NCBI RefSeq assembly: GCF_000218685.1
Contig: NW_006763290.1
Coordinates: 101,540-165,539, forward strand
From: Serpula lacrymans var. lacrymans S7.9
Lineage: Eukaryota > Basidiomycota > Agaricomycetes > Boletales > Serpulaceae
Reading direction: 5' to 3'
Length of the DNA stretch: 64,000 nucleotides
Shown here: positions 24,700-37,300 of the stretch, piece after piece
How positions within the stretch are numbered: position 1 is the first letter of the stretch
Layout: each line of letters begins with the position of its first letter
The notes under the pieces: generated by a model
The model's input: only the letters and a program-made list of their open reading frames with translations
What the model was told of the DNA's origin: nothing
The model's database searches: none
Translations under genes and position numbers: made by a program

Positions 24700-25448
24700 C
24701 TATGCGGTCTTGGATACCCGTGAGGGGTACGAAGGAGGAGGGCCGTACTGTGATATTATACGAGCAAATATCTCCTGATCATCCAGCTCATGGACGCTAC
24801 GGATGCTCTCACCGTCAGAAGAAAGCAGGAGACGCTTATCCTCCGTCGCTGAGCGAGTCCTACGCCTATCAACCATACTTTTGGACCGCTTCATTACACC
24901 ATCCACGGCGTTGTGCATCTTTGGGACAGTTGATTGCCGTACAGCATTGATGAACCGCCCCTTCACAGCGTCCTTGGCGTCTACGGGAGAAGGGGATTTG
25001 GACCCGTCTGAACTTCCATCAGCATCAGCCTCGAGCGGCGAAGCTATGTAATCAGAGGGTAGGATATCATTGAACGTCTTTGGCGGTCCATTCGTAAACT
25101 TGGCATACAGCCTAGGATCTCGTCGCTCTATATGGATGGGATGGTGAGCCATCACAAGAGCTGAAGATCGTGAGTAGTTGACTCGTTACCTGTGATGGTC
25201 ACTCGACGACGATGGCTGCTTGGAGAAGATACCGGAGTGAGCTCTCCGTATTCTGCGTGTGGGGCACTTTCGTAGAGTTGTCCTGAACGATCGCGGAAGG
25301 TATATCGGCCAGAGTCAGCATCGTAAGCTATGCGGGTGACGCCTTCAGGGAGGCGACAAGAATCCTGAGCAAATGTCGATTAGTAACGTCAAACTTGGCC
25401 TGTGTATGGTGGACATACCTCGGTATACTGAGTCCAGCGGTTAGACAT
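24700..25448 (-). CDS. Conserved basidiomycete protein, tandem copy 1
   Basis: Three exons (25419-25448, 25190-25364, 24700-25127) give about 210 residues. The N-terminal module reads MSNRWTQYTE, then DSCRLPEGVTRIAYDADSGR and YTFRDRSGQLYESAPHAEYG. It has conserved Trp and Tyr residues, looks like a small beta-rich binding module, and occurs widely in agaricomycete hypothetical proteins as I recall them. The C-terminal half is Ser/Arg-rich (FNDILPSDYIASP, VKGRFINAVRQSTVPKMHNA, PPPSYPS). The second intron was placed at acceptor CATATAG rather than a nearer AG, because the paralogue at 26040 supports the same junction and the nearer choice would leave a 29-nt intron. Function unknown. Confidence 0.65.
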
Positions 25449-26039
25449 TGTGGTTGTCAATGAAAAGGGGGGAATGCGACGGTTTTGGACGGTCGACCGT
25501 ATCTTTATACTTCATATGTACACCTCGTGGAACCGTTTCTGCATCCTAATCAAATCCACGACACCAAAACAGCTCTCGATTACGTGACTTGATAGAGAAA
25601 AAATAACCAAGGCTCTGGATAAAAATGCGGTTGCGGCTTCTGTGAAGATAAAAGCTATGTATCTGCCAGTGGCATTCACCGAAAAAGTGGTTGATCAGGT
25701 AACCAAGACCCATTCTTAGTGTCCACCTTCTGGGAAAACGTAGTATGAATCTCTGATAGACATGTGTGTTGATTCTGGGTGGACATGAGCGAGATCCTTG
25801 CAAACTTAGTAGGTCTTTTAGTCGAATTTAAACGCCGAGGCTCCAATTTATAATTAAAAGCTAGCGCCACATACAATGTGCACTCACAAGCAAGATATCA
25901 GGCATTATGCTTCAAAACCAAACTCGCTCACGTAGGCTCCGGTCTGTACGCAGTCTTTCACGTTAGATCACTGTCAATGTAAACACCATGACCACTAAGT
26001 TACACCTGTCTAAGGATACAACTCTCAGTCAATACGATA
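25449..26039. other. Spacer between tandem paralogues
   Basis: 591 bp containing the promoter of copy 1 and the 3' end of copy 2. The open frames here have no recognisable domain and no counterpart beside the other copy. Confidence 0.4.
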
Positions 26040-26774
26040 TCACCTACGCAAGACACCGGCGCAAGGAGGCGGAGAACCGTATCGTAACACTATGTCAACA
26101 ATAAGTTTTTCAGCATCAGATTTATGAATGCTCTCATCCAAAGAAAGCAGGAAGGACTTTTCATCCGTCACCCTTCCAGTCATGATCCTGCGTCTATTAG
26201 CCACGCTTTTAAGCCACTTCATTACACCTTCCATAGCATTCTGCATAGCTGGGACAGTTGATTTTGCTAAAGCATCTGTAAACCGCCCTTTCGTGGGGTT
26301 CTTGGCACTTGCAGAAAAGTGGGATCCTGTGCCTTTCGGACTTCTATCGACATAGAGCGGCGAGGCGGCGAAAGCAGAGGGTAGTATATCATTAAACGTC
26401 TCTGGTTGTCCAGTCGTAAACTTAAACTTCGCATGCAGGTTAGAATTCCGCTGCTCTATACGAGAAGTATTTCTGAGCCATCGCACGTTCACTTTTGTGA
26501 GACTTTGACCTGTTACCTGTCGTTACTCTGCGATACGGGAAAATTCGGGAGGATACGGGGGCGAGCCCTCTGTGTTCTGCGTGGGGTGCACTTTCATGGA
26601 GGTGTCCTAAACGATCACGGAACGTATATCGGCCAGTATCAGCATCATAAGCTATGCTGGTAATTTCTTCAACGAGACAACAAGAATCCTGAGCAAAATA
26701 TCGTCAATAGTTGCCAACCACTCCTGACTGTATGACTGACATACCGCGTTATGCTGAGTCCAACCGTGGGTCAT
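26040..26774 (-). CDS. Conserved basidiomycete protein, tandem copy 2
   Basis: Paralogue of the gene at 24700 with the same three-exon structure (26745-26774, 26517-26688, 26040-26455), about 205 residues. The first exon encodes MTHGWTQHNA. The module then continues with IAYDADTGRYTFRDRLGHL, and the C-terminal half has FNDILPSAFAASP and KGRFTDALAKSTVPAMQNA. It is clearly diverged (several Trp/Tyr changes, loss of the acidic DADADGSSDGS stretch), but the frame is open and all splice sites are conserved, so it is probably still a gene. Function unknown. The tandem layout suggests a recent local duplication followed by relaxed or changed constraint on this copy. Confidence 0.62.
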
Positions 26775-27452
26775 AGTGGTCGCGAGTTGAACAGGTGATA
26801 AGTCTGATCGCCTTGGACCACGACTTTATAGGTGATGGGATTATAGTTTTGATTATACGCCCCGTGGAACCTTGTCTGGATCTGAATGTGAAGACTTCTT
26901 TCGGGTGCTACGTGAATGTAACCAGAGGGGGGGAAGTCACGAATACAGTAAATCAAAACCGCGGGTGTAGAGCAGCCCCGTTGAGGGAAAATTCTGCACC
27001 AGTGTGGGATATTCACAGCTGCATGCCCAGTACTAATCAGGTGGCCACAGGTTGTGGATACTATGGATATAGATTGATCCTGGTTCGACAATGGCCATCT
27101 TTTGATTCTTTGGGACGAGATCTTGAATCCAGTGTCCAAATTTCTTCAAATAAGGGGATATTTATCGACGACATCAAGGCTCCCAAAGTCGCACCCGTGG
27201 CCCAGTACTGATCCAGTGCATGAACTTGGGAATATGATCTTAAGAGACGCGCTGAAAAGTTGAATCGTTGAGGACTTTCAAGTTTGCATAAGTCATGGTA
27301 GAAAGCAAGTAAGCAAAAGAGAATGTGCCCGCCACCTGGACCAAACAAAGACATTCCCGCCAGACGCGTCAGCTTGTAAGACCCAATACCCGAAGTCTTA
27401 CCAGAATCTTACCCATTCCACGTCTGTCTGTCCATCGAACTCGCTGCCCAAC
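26775..27452. promoter_or_regulatory. Divergent promoter region before RPN10
   Basis: 678 bp between the paralogue (-) and RPN10 (+). Overlapping open frames on both strands lack domain similarity. I see no clear RPN4-type proteasome box. Confidence 0.35.
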
Positions 27453-28634
27453 ATGCCTTTAGAAGCTACGATGATGATTATGGACAACTCAGAGTACATG
27501 CGGAACGGAGATTACCAGCCGACACGCTTTGAATGCCAGTCGGATGCTGTCAATACCGTCTTTCAGACCAAGATTGACTCGAATCCAGAGAACACAGTTG
27601 GAATAATGACCATGGCTGGTAAAGGGTGCGTATTCAGTTTTCTATTGGACTGGTGTATTCATTGATCTAGTTTGAAATGAGTAGCCCTGAAGTGCTTGTA
27701 ACGCACACGAAAGAACTTGGTCATATCCTTAAATCGGTCCACTCAACGTCAAGTAAGATTGGAGGATCGATAGATATTCCGACTGCCATTGCCATCGCCC
27801 AGTTAGCATTGAAGCACAGAGAGAACAAGAACCTACGGCAGCGAATAATTGTATTCGTTGGCTCACCACTGGAGGGACAAGGAGCAGACGAGAAAAATAT
27901 GGTCAAGCTTGCCAAGAAGCTGAAAAAGAACAATGTAGCTGTAGATATTGTTGCATTTGGGGATGGCATTGAAGAGGGCGAGAGTAGTGTATTGAGGGCG
28001 TTTGTTGAGAATGCTTCCAGTGGTGATAACTCGTACGTATCGGTGGCTTCTGTCTACCTAGTAATTGAACTTACATTCATTCTACCTTTAGACATCTGGT
28101 ATCTGTACCACCAGGCTCCCACCTTTTGTCAGATGTACTACTATCGTCATCCATTCTCGCTGGAGACCGCGGTATTCCGGAAGAGGCGATGGGAGATGCC
28201 AATGTTGGTGCATCGGGATCTGGTGGAGGTGGCTTTGAATTTGGCGTTGACCCAAGTCTCGACCCAGAACTAGCTATGGTACGGCTATGTAACACAGCTC
28301 GCTTATCTGATCCCGCTAAGTTCGTTGATTACAGGCTCTGCGTATGTCTATGGAAGAAGAGCAGGCTCGTCAAGCTGCAGAAGAGCAAGCCCAAGAAACC
28401 ACCGCCCCACCAACATCGCTACCACCGGTGAGTGAGAGTATACCTGCTGAGGCGGAAGGCGAAGAGGATGCCATGCTGCAACAGGCTCTGGCGATGTCGA
28501 AGGAGCAGGATGTAGAGATGGATGAAGATCATGGCGAAGACGGAGGTGAAGATGAGGACATGGACGAAGAGGAGGCCATTGCGAGAGCCATTGAAATGAG
28601 TATGAAGCAGCATCAAGAGGACCAGAAGAAATGA
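27453..28634 (+). CDS. RPN10: 26S proteasome ubiquitin receptor Rpn10
   Basis: Four exons (27453-27625, 27685-28032, 28092-28278, 28335-28634) give about 335 residues. The VWA domain comes first ([69 protein letters not shown]). The C-terminal third has ubiquitin-interacting motifs of the form (D)xALxx[32 protein letters not shown] and [15 protein letters not shown], so two to three UIMs. This is the regulatory-particle subunit that captures ubiquitinated substrates. The region between the VWA domain and the first UIM is glycine-rich ([13 protein letters not shown]). All introns are GT-AG. The gene appears intact. Confidence 0.95.
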
Positions 28635-28861
28635 AGCGTTGGGGAGTCTGATATCTGTAGCACTTTGCTTTTCTTCGCTCTGCATTATATGTCATTGTAG
28701 GGAATACATTACATGAAACTGAATTTATACAGGTCTGTATACAGTCCTATACATACCTGACCATATACTTGACTGGGAAATGCAGGCAGACCGATCTGAG
28801 CTTGAAATACTCACGCACCTGTTCCGATCCATTCTGTAGTAAAACTATAGAGCTTTTACCT

Positions 28862-29350
28862 ATGCCATCAGCACAGACAGCATCCCAGGAGGAATTAAAG
28901 GCAGCCAGTGTGCCCATTGCATGGAGAGATCAGTGCTCAGCGTACGTTATCCGTATTGTAACACTCAATGGTTGATATAACACGTCTGACAATTTATCTC
29001 CAACGTTGCATTTCAATGGGGCTTACATTTCGCTATTACCTCCACCCAACTCAACAAAATATATGGATACAAAGGCTGCTTATCCCTTTGAACACATGCC
29101 GTAGAAAGAATAGCTATCTCCCCTGGGAGTGCAACGATGAGCGGCATACGTACGAAAAGTAGGAATTCGCCGTGCTCTACCTTTGCATATTGCTGACCTG
29201 CGAGCTTTCTTAGGTGCCAGTACGATGAGTAAGTATAGCAATCTTGTTTCTCAGCGTGTGAGCTTATTAGATGTTAACAGCATGATGCGACGGATGAAGA
29301 AAATGTCGAAGCTCAAGTTGCAGAGAGCAGAGGAGACAGAAGATGCTTAG
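28862..29350 (+). CDS. NADH dehydrogenase subunit NDUFB7/B18-like
   Basis: Four exons (28862-28941, 29075-29158, 29214-29228, 29281-29350) give about 82 residues. The core CSALLIPLNTC and CNDERHTYEKC forms a twin CX9C (CHCH) arrangement. WRDQC before it, RRKNSYLPWEC between and YEKCQYDEYMMRRMKKM-like blocks after it (here CQYDDMMRRMKKM across the splice) match subunit B18/NDUFB7 of respiratory complex I, imported by the Mia40 pathway into the intermembrane space. The third exon is only 15 nt. The first acceptor is AAG, less usual than CAG or TAG, but the frame and the alignment require it. The ATG at 28862 gives a short pre-sequence with no targeting helix, as expected for CHCH proteins. Confidence 0.85.
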
Positions 29351-29517
29351 AATTTCTGTCATGTACACTCCAAGATGCTAAACACAATCTTGCAACACCA
29401 CTTCATAAACTTCAAGCCTTACGTCGTAGTGCAAATTAGCTGAGTGGAGATACTGCTATTAGATGAGCGAGTGGTGCTAGTAAATATGTTGAGGCTATAG
29501 AATAAACGGGTCGCCCT

Positions 29518-30507
29518 CTACACCTTCTTCCCTGTCTGCGCTTCCCATTTCCCTATTTCTTTTCGTACCCTCTCAACAACCTCTTCTTCCGTGCTGCTCT
29601 GCCCAAATGCCTCTACAAAATTACCTCGCGGGTCCATAAGATAAACGTATATTGAGTGATCAACGAGGTAGTCGCCAGCTGGATCTGCATTGGGAGGTGT
29701 AGAGAAATACACTCGGTATGCTTTGCAAGTTTGCTTGACAGTAGCATATTCGCCTGTTAGACCAAGAATACGAGGATGGAAATCAGACAGGTAACGCGCC
29801 ATCTGGGGCACGCTATCGCGAGCGGGGTCGACAGAAATGAAGACGGGTTGGAATATCCGTCCATAGTCCTTTTCTATATGTACAAGGTCAAGAAACGAAG
29901 CAAAGCTAGAAACGGAATACGTACCCAATGAGGTGACTATACCGCCAATTTTGTCCAACTCAGCAGGGCAGATATCGGGGCAGTTCGTAAATCCAAAATA
30001 CATCATACTCCATTTCCCTAATAAATCCTTCTCCGAGAAAGATTTATTGTCATGGGTCGTGAGCACAAACGGCCCTCCGACATGGGCACGTCCAACACTC
30101 TTTTCTTCCATCTCTTTTTCTGCAAATGGCCGTGAACGACACGACATACAAAATACTACACGGTGACGTACGGCGTTGCTCCAGGAGCTTTGCTTTTTCA
30201 TGCCTGAAATAGTAGAAAAGACCAACACCCGTAACCACAAAGACGGCAGCAGCTGTCGGTGTGAATACCTAGTGGATTAAAACATGGCCAGTAAGGCCTT
30301 TGTACTGCGAAAGTAAGAAAGATGATTTACCCCTACAGCAGTTCTGTCTTGTGTTGAACGAAACTGTGAATAACATCGCTTGAACTTGGAATTGTTGTGG
30401 GCTTGAATTTTCTGGGCATAGGATACTCTCGAAGAGTGAGCCCCACGAAGGAGAACACTGGGACTGAGAGATTTCGTTCGAAGGAAAGGGAACAAGGTGG
30501 CGGACAT
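29518..30507 (-). CDS. SCO1: Sco1-type copper chaperone of cytochrome oxidase
   Basis: Four exons (30331-30507, 30172-30268, 29925-30119, 29518-29873) give about 274 residues. The N-terminus is rich in Arg, Ser and Leu with no acidic residues until late, as for a mitochondrial presequence. One membrane span follows (TPTAAAVFVVTGVGLFYYF). The thioredoxin-like Sco domain has FGFTNCPDICPAELDK, with the copper-binding CxxxC, and the distal histidine in YLVDHSIYVYLMDP; FISVDPARDS and HPRILGLTG are also typical. Sco1 delivers copper to the CuA site of Cox2 in the inner membrane. The start at 30507 fits the presequence; an upstream in-frame extension has no ATG. Intact. Confidence 0.93.
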
Positions 30508-30692
30508 TTGGATAAAGGAGACGCGACAACCCAAATGCGAATTTCGGTCTTACATATCCTCAGCATTGGACTTAAAGCTCATATAACTCATAGCTCGTAC
30601 TAAGACCAGCACTTAGCTTAAATAAAGGAATGTTTTTACACCACAAACACGATTCTTCGGTGAAGGAAATTGCGTAGACAGCGATCACGCTA

Positions 30693-31635
30693 TTACATTG
30701 TAGTTTGTGCCAATGCGGCACCTATAGGGAGAATAGGGGAGTGCCGATATATCCAGTGGATGCAGCTTTTACGAAGTGTCTTCGCTGTGAGATAAAGCTT
30801 CTCAATATTGCACTCAATAGCTGATCTCAAGGACTTGCAGTCAGCGCAAAACGCCAATATTCACGCCATAACGCTCTTCATTGCAACGGAACTCACGACA
30901 ATATTATCTATAATTGCACGTTCACGAACGTCATCACCTGCGGCTTCCTTGACCGCTGGTTCCACGTTTAGTTTGTAATACTGACCAGCGAGAAACAATA
31001 TGAGTTTCAGAATGCATGCCTAGATGATGATCGTTACCTTCTTGATAGAAGACCAGTCAGTCAGTTCCTGCAAGGTGTTTTGGGGAACAATATTCCCTTC
31101 CACAACGCATTTCATTCCGCTCTCTACGTCCACAAGATCGGGAGATGTGATTCGAACGACGAAAAGAGCCGACGAAGTGTCTGATACACCATATCGCCTG
31201 ATGGCTTCAGATATCTGATGAAATCAAATGCATGAAAGAGCCAGAAATATCGATACTGCATAAGACACATACGTTATTTGTGGGGTTCAGACACCATAGG
31301 ATTTCAGAGTGCACTGTCCTTGTCCGCAACGATTTCTGCGAGTCAAAAAGGATGGCTTGATAAATGGCTGTCTGGAGATGCAACATGCTTGTGATCTTTC
31401 ATGTGGACGTTTGAATGCTGCCTAGGTGTAGAAAAACGGCGAGACCACTGACGAGACGAGCATCGATGAAAGCATAGTTGATGGCCTCGCGTTCAATGTC
31501 TCCCTCAGGTGCTGCCAACGTTGCAGCCTTTACTATACGTGATCTGAGAGCTGCAGAATTGCTGACATTGGTGAAAAGGGCGACGTGGACGACGGAAAGA
31601 TGGGTTGGAAAATGAGGATATCGATATATTTCCAT
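30693..31635 (-). CDS. CGI121: EKC/KEOPS complex subunit Cgi121
   Basis: Five exons (31453-31635, 31273-31395, 31038-31214, 30897-30980, 30693-30833) give about 235 residues. Matching blocks against the Cgi121/TPRKB family are HLSVVHVALFTNVSNSAALR, LQTAIYQAILFDSQ, RTRTVHSEILWCLNPTNN, ISEAIRRYGVSD and the C-terminal YYKLNVE region. The complex makes the t6A modification of tRNA and supports telomere upkeep; Cgi121 binds Bud32 and the tRNA. The first intron removes a stretch that otherwise leads to a stop, and its donor GTCAGT is slightly unusual. The last exon is longer than in yeast, so the C-terminal 30 residues are less certain. Divergent from the PDI-like gene across 178 bp. Confidence 0.85.
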
Positions 31636-31813
31636 TTTGTAGAGACGGTATCCAGCAAAAGGCAAAAGGCAGAGCCGCGCCTGCAATAAACCTTACACAC
31701 AACCACCGCAGCCTGGGCGGCATTCAAAGTCCCATTCAAGTTCCACATTCCTCACTTATACTGATACCACACCCTAGGCAACATTTAAAGACCTGTGCTC
31801 GTTGTTCGACACG

Positions 31814-33894
31814 ATGAGGCCCTTCAAAGCCATTTTACAACTTCCGCTGTCGTTGCTCGTCGCATCTTTGACAGTCCGTGCAGCTGCCGTGCCTGTCAAA
31901 TCCACACACCTTACACCTGAAGACTTTAAGCAAACAATATCGGAAGGCGTCTGGTAAGTAGACAGCTAATCATTTAAGCAACCTCTTTTAAATTCTGTCC
32001 AGGTTTGTTGAACACTTTTCACCATATTGCGGGCATTGTCAGAAATTTGAACCTACATGGATGAATCTTGTGGAAGAGTTCGAGAAATCATCAGACCCAG
32101 GTATACATCTTGCGCAAGTCAATTGTGCTGTTAATGGCGGTACGATCATTCACTATTGTAATGAATATTGTCGTCCTGACCCATCACCGAAGACCTCTGC
32201 TCGGAAAATGGGATCACTGGATATCCTCAGATGAACCTTTATCGCAACGGCGAGTTCGTCGAGATGTATCGCAAGGACAGAGACTTTGACATGCTCGTGG
32301 AGTATATCAGTACGCATGCAGAACCTACTGCTACTCCTTCCGTTCCTTCAACCACCGCTGCCGTCGAAATACCAACATCAACGCGCCCCGCCGAGCCTTT
32401 ACATGTCCAGACGGCACGAGCAGCTCTCAATCCTTCCGGGGCAGTCGTTTCACTAGGACCCGATAATTTCCAGGACTTCATCGACCAGGGCCCAACATTC
32501 ATCAAGTTCTTTGCACCATGGTATGTCCAGATGGCTCCTTCAAAGACAGCTTGTTCATCTTAGTTTCCAAGGTGTGGGCACTGCAAAAAACTTGCACCTG
32601 TTTGGACACAACTCGCCAGGCACATGCAAAATAAACTAAATGTCGCAGAGGTCAATTGCGATGACCATAAATCACTGTGTACAAGTCAGGGTGTCACTGG
32701 CTTTCCCATGCTGTTCTACTACGCCCATGGAGCCAAGACTGAATACACGGGCGGGAGAAAATATGAACAACTGATTGCATTTACGGACAAAGCAGCAGCA
32801 CCGTGAGTGCATCTCTATATGTGACAATTGTATGGAAAATTGAGTAGGACGTGCCATTCTTCACAGTACAATGGAGGAAATCACTGCTGATGCTCTTGAG
32901 GGATATGTTCAAAAACATCCCGTCTTGTACCTCCTTTTACACTCTTCTCCAGACACAGCCATCGTAGTGCGTAATTCGATTTTTGTATTGTTGCTCTTAA
33001 TAACAGGAGACAACGACAGCACGAAGTCGGCAAAGACTCTCATTTGTTACTTGGATCCCCTCCAATATATACCTCAACATCCCAAGAACTGTTTAACCGC
33101 TACAGTGTACCAACGACTTCCTCCTGGGCTCTCCTCGCGCTCAAAGACCACGACTCTAAAATACCTACATCCATGTACTATCCCTCTTCCACCAAGGCTC
33201 AAGGCTCACTCACAACTTGGCTCCTGGAGAATCGCTTGCCCACTTCCGTAGAGCTTTCCCGTGACGCATTCCAACAAGTCATGAATGCTCCCCATAAACC
33301 TTTGGTCGTCATCGCTGGATCTTACAAGGACTCCGAGGAGAACATCCCCGAGAAAATTGTCGACATTGGCAAGAAATGGAAATTGAGCAAAGGGCATGAA
33401 GGTCAGCGGGAGGTGGTCTTCACATGGATGGATGGAGGTCAGTGGGGAAGCTGGATGAAGAATATGTACGGAATGAAAGCAAACTCGGGACCTGCCGTCG
33501 TCATCGCCGACCACCAGAGTCTACTTTATTATGACCAGGATCCAAGTGGACAGCCTATCAAGCTCACGTCGACCAGTATATTTTCTGCGATTGATGGCAT
33601 TAACCAGGGTTCAGTGAACGCCAAGCACTCGGAGAATATGATAGAAAGATTTATACGTGTAAGAGTCCATTTTATCTGCCCCTTCGGGTTCTTACTTACA
33701 CGTGCAACCTGACGACCCAGGGCTTGAATGACGGAGCGAATTGGGGGGCGGCTTGGATAGCTGAGCATCCTTACATGACAGTATTCATCATAGCCGCCTC
33801 ACTGGTAACACTTGTGATTGTCGTGAAGCGCGCCTTGTCCGAGGATCTAAGTACCCTGCGGGGTGACTCTCGCAAGTCCAACCGATTGGATTAA
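31814..33894 (+). CDS. Membrane-anchored PDI-like protein, two CGHC domains
   Basis: Seven exons (31814-31953, 32003-32139, 32193-32520, 32572-32802, 32867-32966, 33020-33658, 33721-33894) give about 582 residues. A signal peptide (MRPFKAILQLPLSLLVASL) is followed by a thioredoxin domain with SPYCGHCQKFEP, a Thr/Pro-rich linker, and a second thioredoxin domain with APWCGHCKKLAP and the cis-proline GFPMLFYY. A redox-inactive thioredoxin-like region of about 250 residues comes next, and the end has a membrane span (MTVFIIAASLVTLVIVV) and a basic tail (KRALSEDLST). This order fits an ER membrane protein disulphide isomerase of the TMX/MPD type, acting in oxidative folding. There is no KDEL; retention would depend on the anchor. 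The exon 5-6 junction was placed at acceptor GACAG to keep the frame. Confidence 0.88.
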
Positions 33895-34396
33895 GGGAGG
33901 CTTGCAGTAGTCATCTTTTTTGGTGACTTTGGAGAATATAATTGCATTACACAGAGTGTCATATTAGCAGTCTAAATTCCAGTATATAATTTATGTAAAT
34001 AAACTTGCTCTACTTCTGTCAGTCCGATTCTGAGTAGCATAGCCCAGCACTAAGTACTAAGTACTCAGCGCACGACGTTGGCACTAAATCTTAGTACTAG
34101 TTGCAGAGCGTTAGCATCGAATTTCAGGCGCGCACGTAGTCAAACGTATGGAAAGTTCTGATACAAATGGTTCACGAGTCACGACAATTGATTTCATGTA
34201 GTGGAGATGCTCCTGTAAGTAGTATCATAATACAATCTAATGTACACAGCGTATTCTGTATGCGTTATCTTCAGCAATAAATGAATAGATTATAGGCTAT
34301 TTACTTTTAAATTGAAAAGCCGGGCAGCAGTCATATAAGAGGTATGCGGAAATGCAAGAGTAAAGAGACTAAATGAATGAAGAGGGGCCTCTACGA
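33895..34396. other. Convergent intergenic region
   Basis: 502 bp between the PDI-like gene and the PPR gene, both ending here. It contains short repeated AGTACTAAGTACT-type words near 34050-34100 and is otherwise A/T-rich. No gene seen. Confidence 0.4.
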
Positions 34397-37300
34397 TCAT
34401 GGAGCAGGCCAAGGTGATACAGAGTCGTCGAGCATGATGCCTTTGATCCGGTTATATACCGCTGGTGGGAATTGCCTACGGAAAGGTGTATGAGAATCAC
34501 GAAAAGAAGTAGAAGAATTGTATAAGTACCTTTCTTGTAGCCTTTGCAACAATGCAAGCGCACGATCGCGATTTCCGCTGCCAAGTTCGGCACGGAACAT
34601 CGATTCCCAAGTAGATGGCTGAAAAAACATGAGGACGTGATTCTTCCCGGAAAAAAGAAAAAAAAAACTTACCTCTCGGTATGAGAGCGAGGTAGGAGAA
34701 GCAGGCGCTGATGTCGACGAATCATGAGGTACATGATTGTTTGGCGCAGCTACGCCTCGTGGAGGGTCTGCTAGACCCTCGAATATGGTTCGAGCTTGCT
34801 CAATGTTACCACCAGCAGCGTAGCCTTTGATCAGTAGGTTGGCGATATAAGCAGTCATGTGAACAGATGAAGCATTGAGGCGCTCGACATATGTTGGAAT
34901 GAGGTCTACTCGCTTATGCGTCACTAACACATTGAAGAGGGCTTCGTACGTTACTGCGTCGGGTAAGGGTGTGGCTGAATGCTTGACGCCAGGATGACTG
35001 GAAATAGAGTCGAAGATGACAATGGCCTTATCGAGATTCTTCTTGACGCAACCCCAAGCATTGATCAAAGCGGCCCAGTGGCTTCCTTGTAACTGCACAG
35101 AATTGCTCGATTCGACAGCTTTGAACACGTTTTCCATGGCGTCAGCATCGATTGGCTCTATAGTACCATATGCATCAATGAGAAGCTGTCAAATTATGAT
35201 TTAGTAATATGCGTAAACCAGTCTGAAACCACGACAAACCTTGTACGTGTGGGCAGAAGGCTGAATATTAGCAGCCAACAGAGCATGGTAGTAGTGGAGG
35301 ACTCGTTCACGGTCGGGTTTAGTATGGGTGTACATTTGCATCATGGTATTGTACGGAGGAATGCGAGGCCTGAAGTTGGGCTGCATCGTCATCTCCAGGA
35401 ATAGCTGCTCGGCAGAGTGAGCATCGCCAACTCGGGCACAAGCAGCAATGACTGCTCCGTAGGTAATCGAGGTAGCGCGAAGACCGGGAGTGGCCTTCAT
35501 CTGTTGGAACAACTCTAGAGCGAAATCGGCTTTCCTTGCCTTGGCAAGTTTGCTAATGATCGTATTGAAGAGGTAGACGTTGGGCGTGCAACCGACGAGC
35601 TGTGCCTCCCTGAAAAGAGCCATAGCATTCGAAGTGTCGTCCGTCGTGTCCTTGACGTTTTCGATGAGCGACCCATATGCATCTGGAGATGGTGCTCCTC
35701 CATTCTCGGTAATTCTTGTACGGTGGGCAAAAGCAGCATCCATGTCCCCTTGATGAGCACATGCCACGATCATCTTATCCTCGATCTGGAACCATGAATG
35801 GGATTGCCAATGCTTGTGACCCTCTAGAGAAGCCAAAACGATTTGAGCAACGTCATAAAGCCTGCGTACTTTTTCCATCTCCCCAAGTCTGCCAAGACCA
35901 ACGATGAGCCGTCCGATAGTGGAAGGGTGAGGGTACTTGTGAGAAGCAACACCTGCCTCAAGACGGGCGTAGCCTTCTAAAGCATTGCTTCCCCGACTGG
36001 TGGGGTACCATTCATCCACGTAGCGGCTGAGTGCGCCATCAACTGAAACTTGGCTGGTAGGAGGAAGTAGATTGATAGCAGGTTGCTCGGTCTGTGGCGA
36101 GTTGTTACGTTGCTTCAACAAAGACTTGTACTGCGCATTGACTTTGGAGAATAATTTATCGAGTTCTTCTTCATCATATCGCGAGTACAGTGCCTTGCTC
36201 AGCTCAGTGATGTATCTTGGCTCCATTTTGGAAAGATCCAGATTTTCTTTCGAAAAGTCGACCACCAATGAGGATAAGCCATTGTACGAATAGTTGGGGA
36301 TAATGGCAGTTTCATCCATAGTGAGGTCATGTGTCCGTTCTACAGATGTAGCAGCCAGGATGAGCATCTCATAGTCCCTACGAGAAAGATGATGATTGTG
36401 GATTTCGCCACGTTTCTTGGTGATAGAGTAAGCATGCAGGAGGTACGGAGATAAAGAGCGATTGGGAGGGAGGTCAACGCGACTCAGAAGACGCATAACC
36501 CGGATGGCATCTTGGAATGAAGGTGGAGTCTTCTTGCACGCAGACTGCATGATAGGTAGCGAGGCCCTCGCGATGAAATCGCGCACATGTTTGATCCTGT
36601 CAAATGCAATCGAAGGAGCATCTTTAGCTTCTTCCTCCGCCTTCTTGGTCTCCAGCTCCTGGTGCTCAAGGAAACGTTCTGCGAGGTCAATTCCTTTCTC
36701 AGAAACACCCAGGCGCGCATACTGCTGGAAAAGTCCTTCGACCATGTTCATCATTTCACGAGGATAGATGGCATATGGGCTGACTGATGTGTCCTGTTCA
36801 ACCACATTCATGACCAAAAAGTCCAAGATCTCCAAGGCTTCCTGCTTGGGTAACGTAGGATTGCTTTGCATATAATGCATATTGGCCTCGAAAACCATGA
36901 TACGATCCGTGGCGCGGACTTCGATGCCATCCTGTGCAGCGTTATCCACCAATATGGCGAAAAGCCTGTTAAGATCTTTAACCATGCCAGCATCGGCAAG
37001 GTTTTCCAGCATCACCACCCAAGCGATTTGATCGGGACGGGAAGGAACCAGAGAAGCTTCGAATGGATGGCGCGATGAAGCGCCCTGTTGCAAAAGCCTG
37101 TCGAACCAAGAAACAGCTGTGGCTACGTCTCCAGACTCACAGAATCCGGTGATAATCTGAGTGAATGTTGATGAAGCAGGAGGGGGCACGTCAGTCACCC
37201 CATCAGTTTTACCTGCATTGCTGTCCATCATCTGTTCCAACAAACCGAGCGCGCTAGCTGGCTGACCGCATCGGAAGTAAGCCTCGATCATCCTGTTCCA

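Noticed and set aside
26795..27354. Paired open frames between the tandem paralogue and RPN10
   Set aside because: Complementary shadows of each other with no recognisable family; treated as promoter region.
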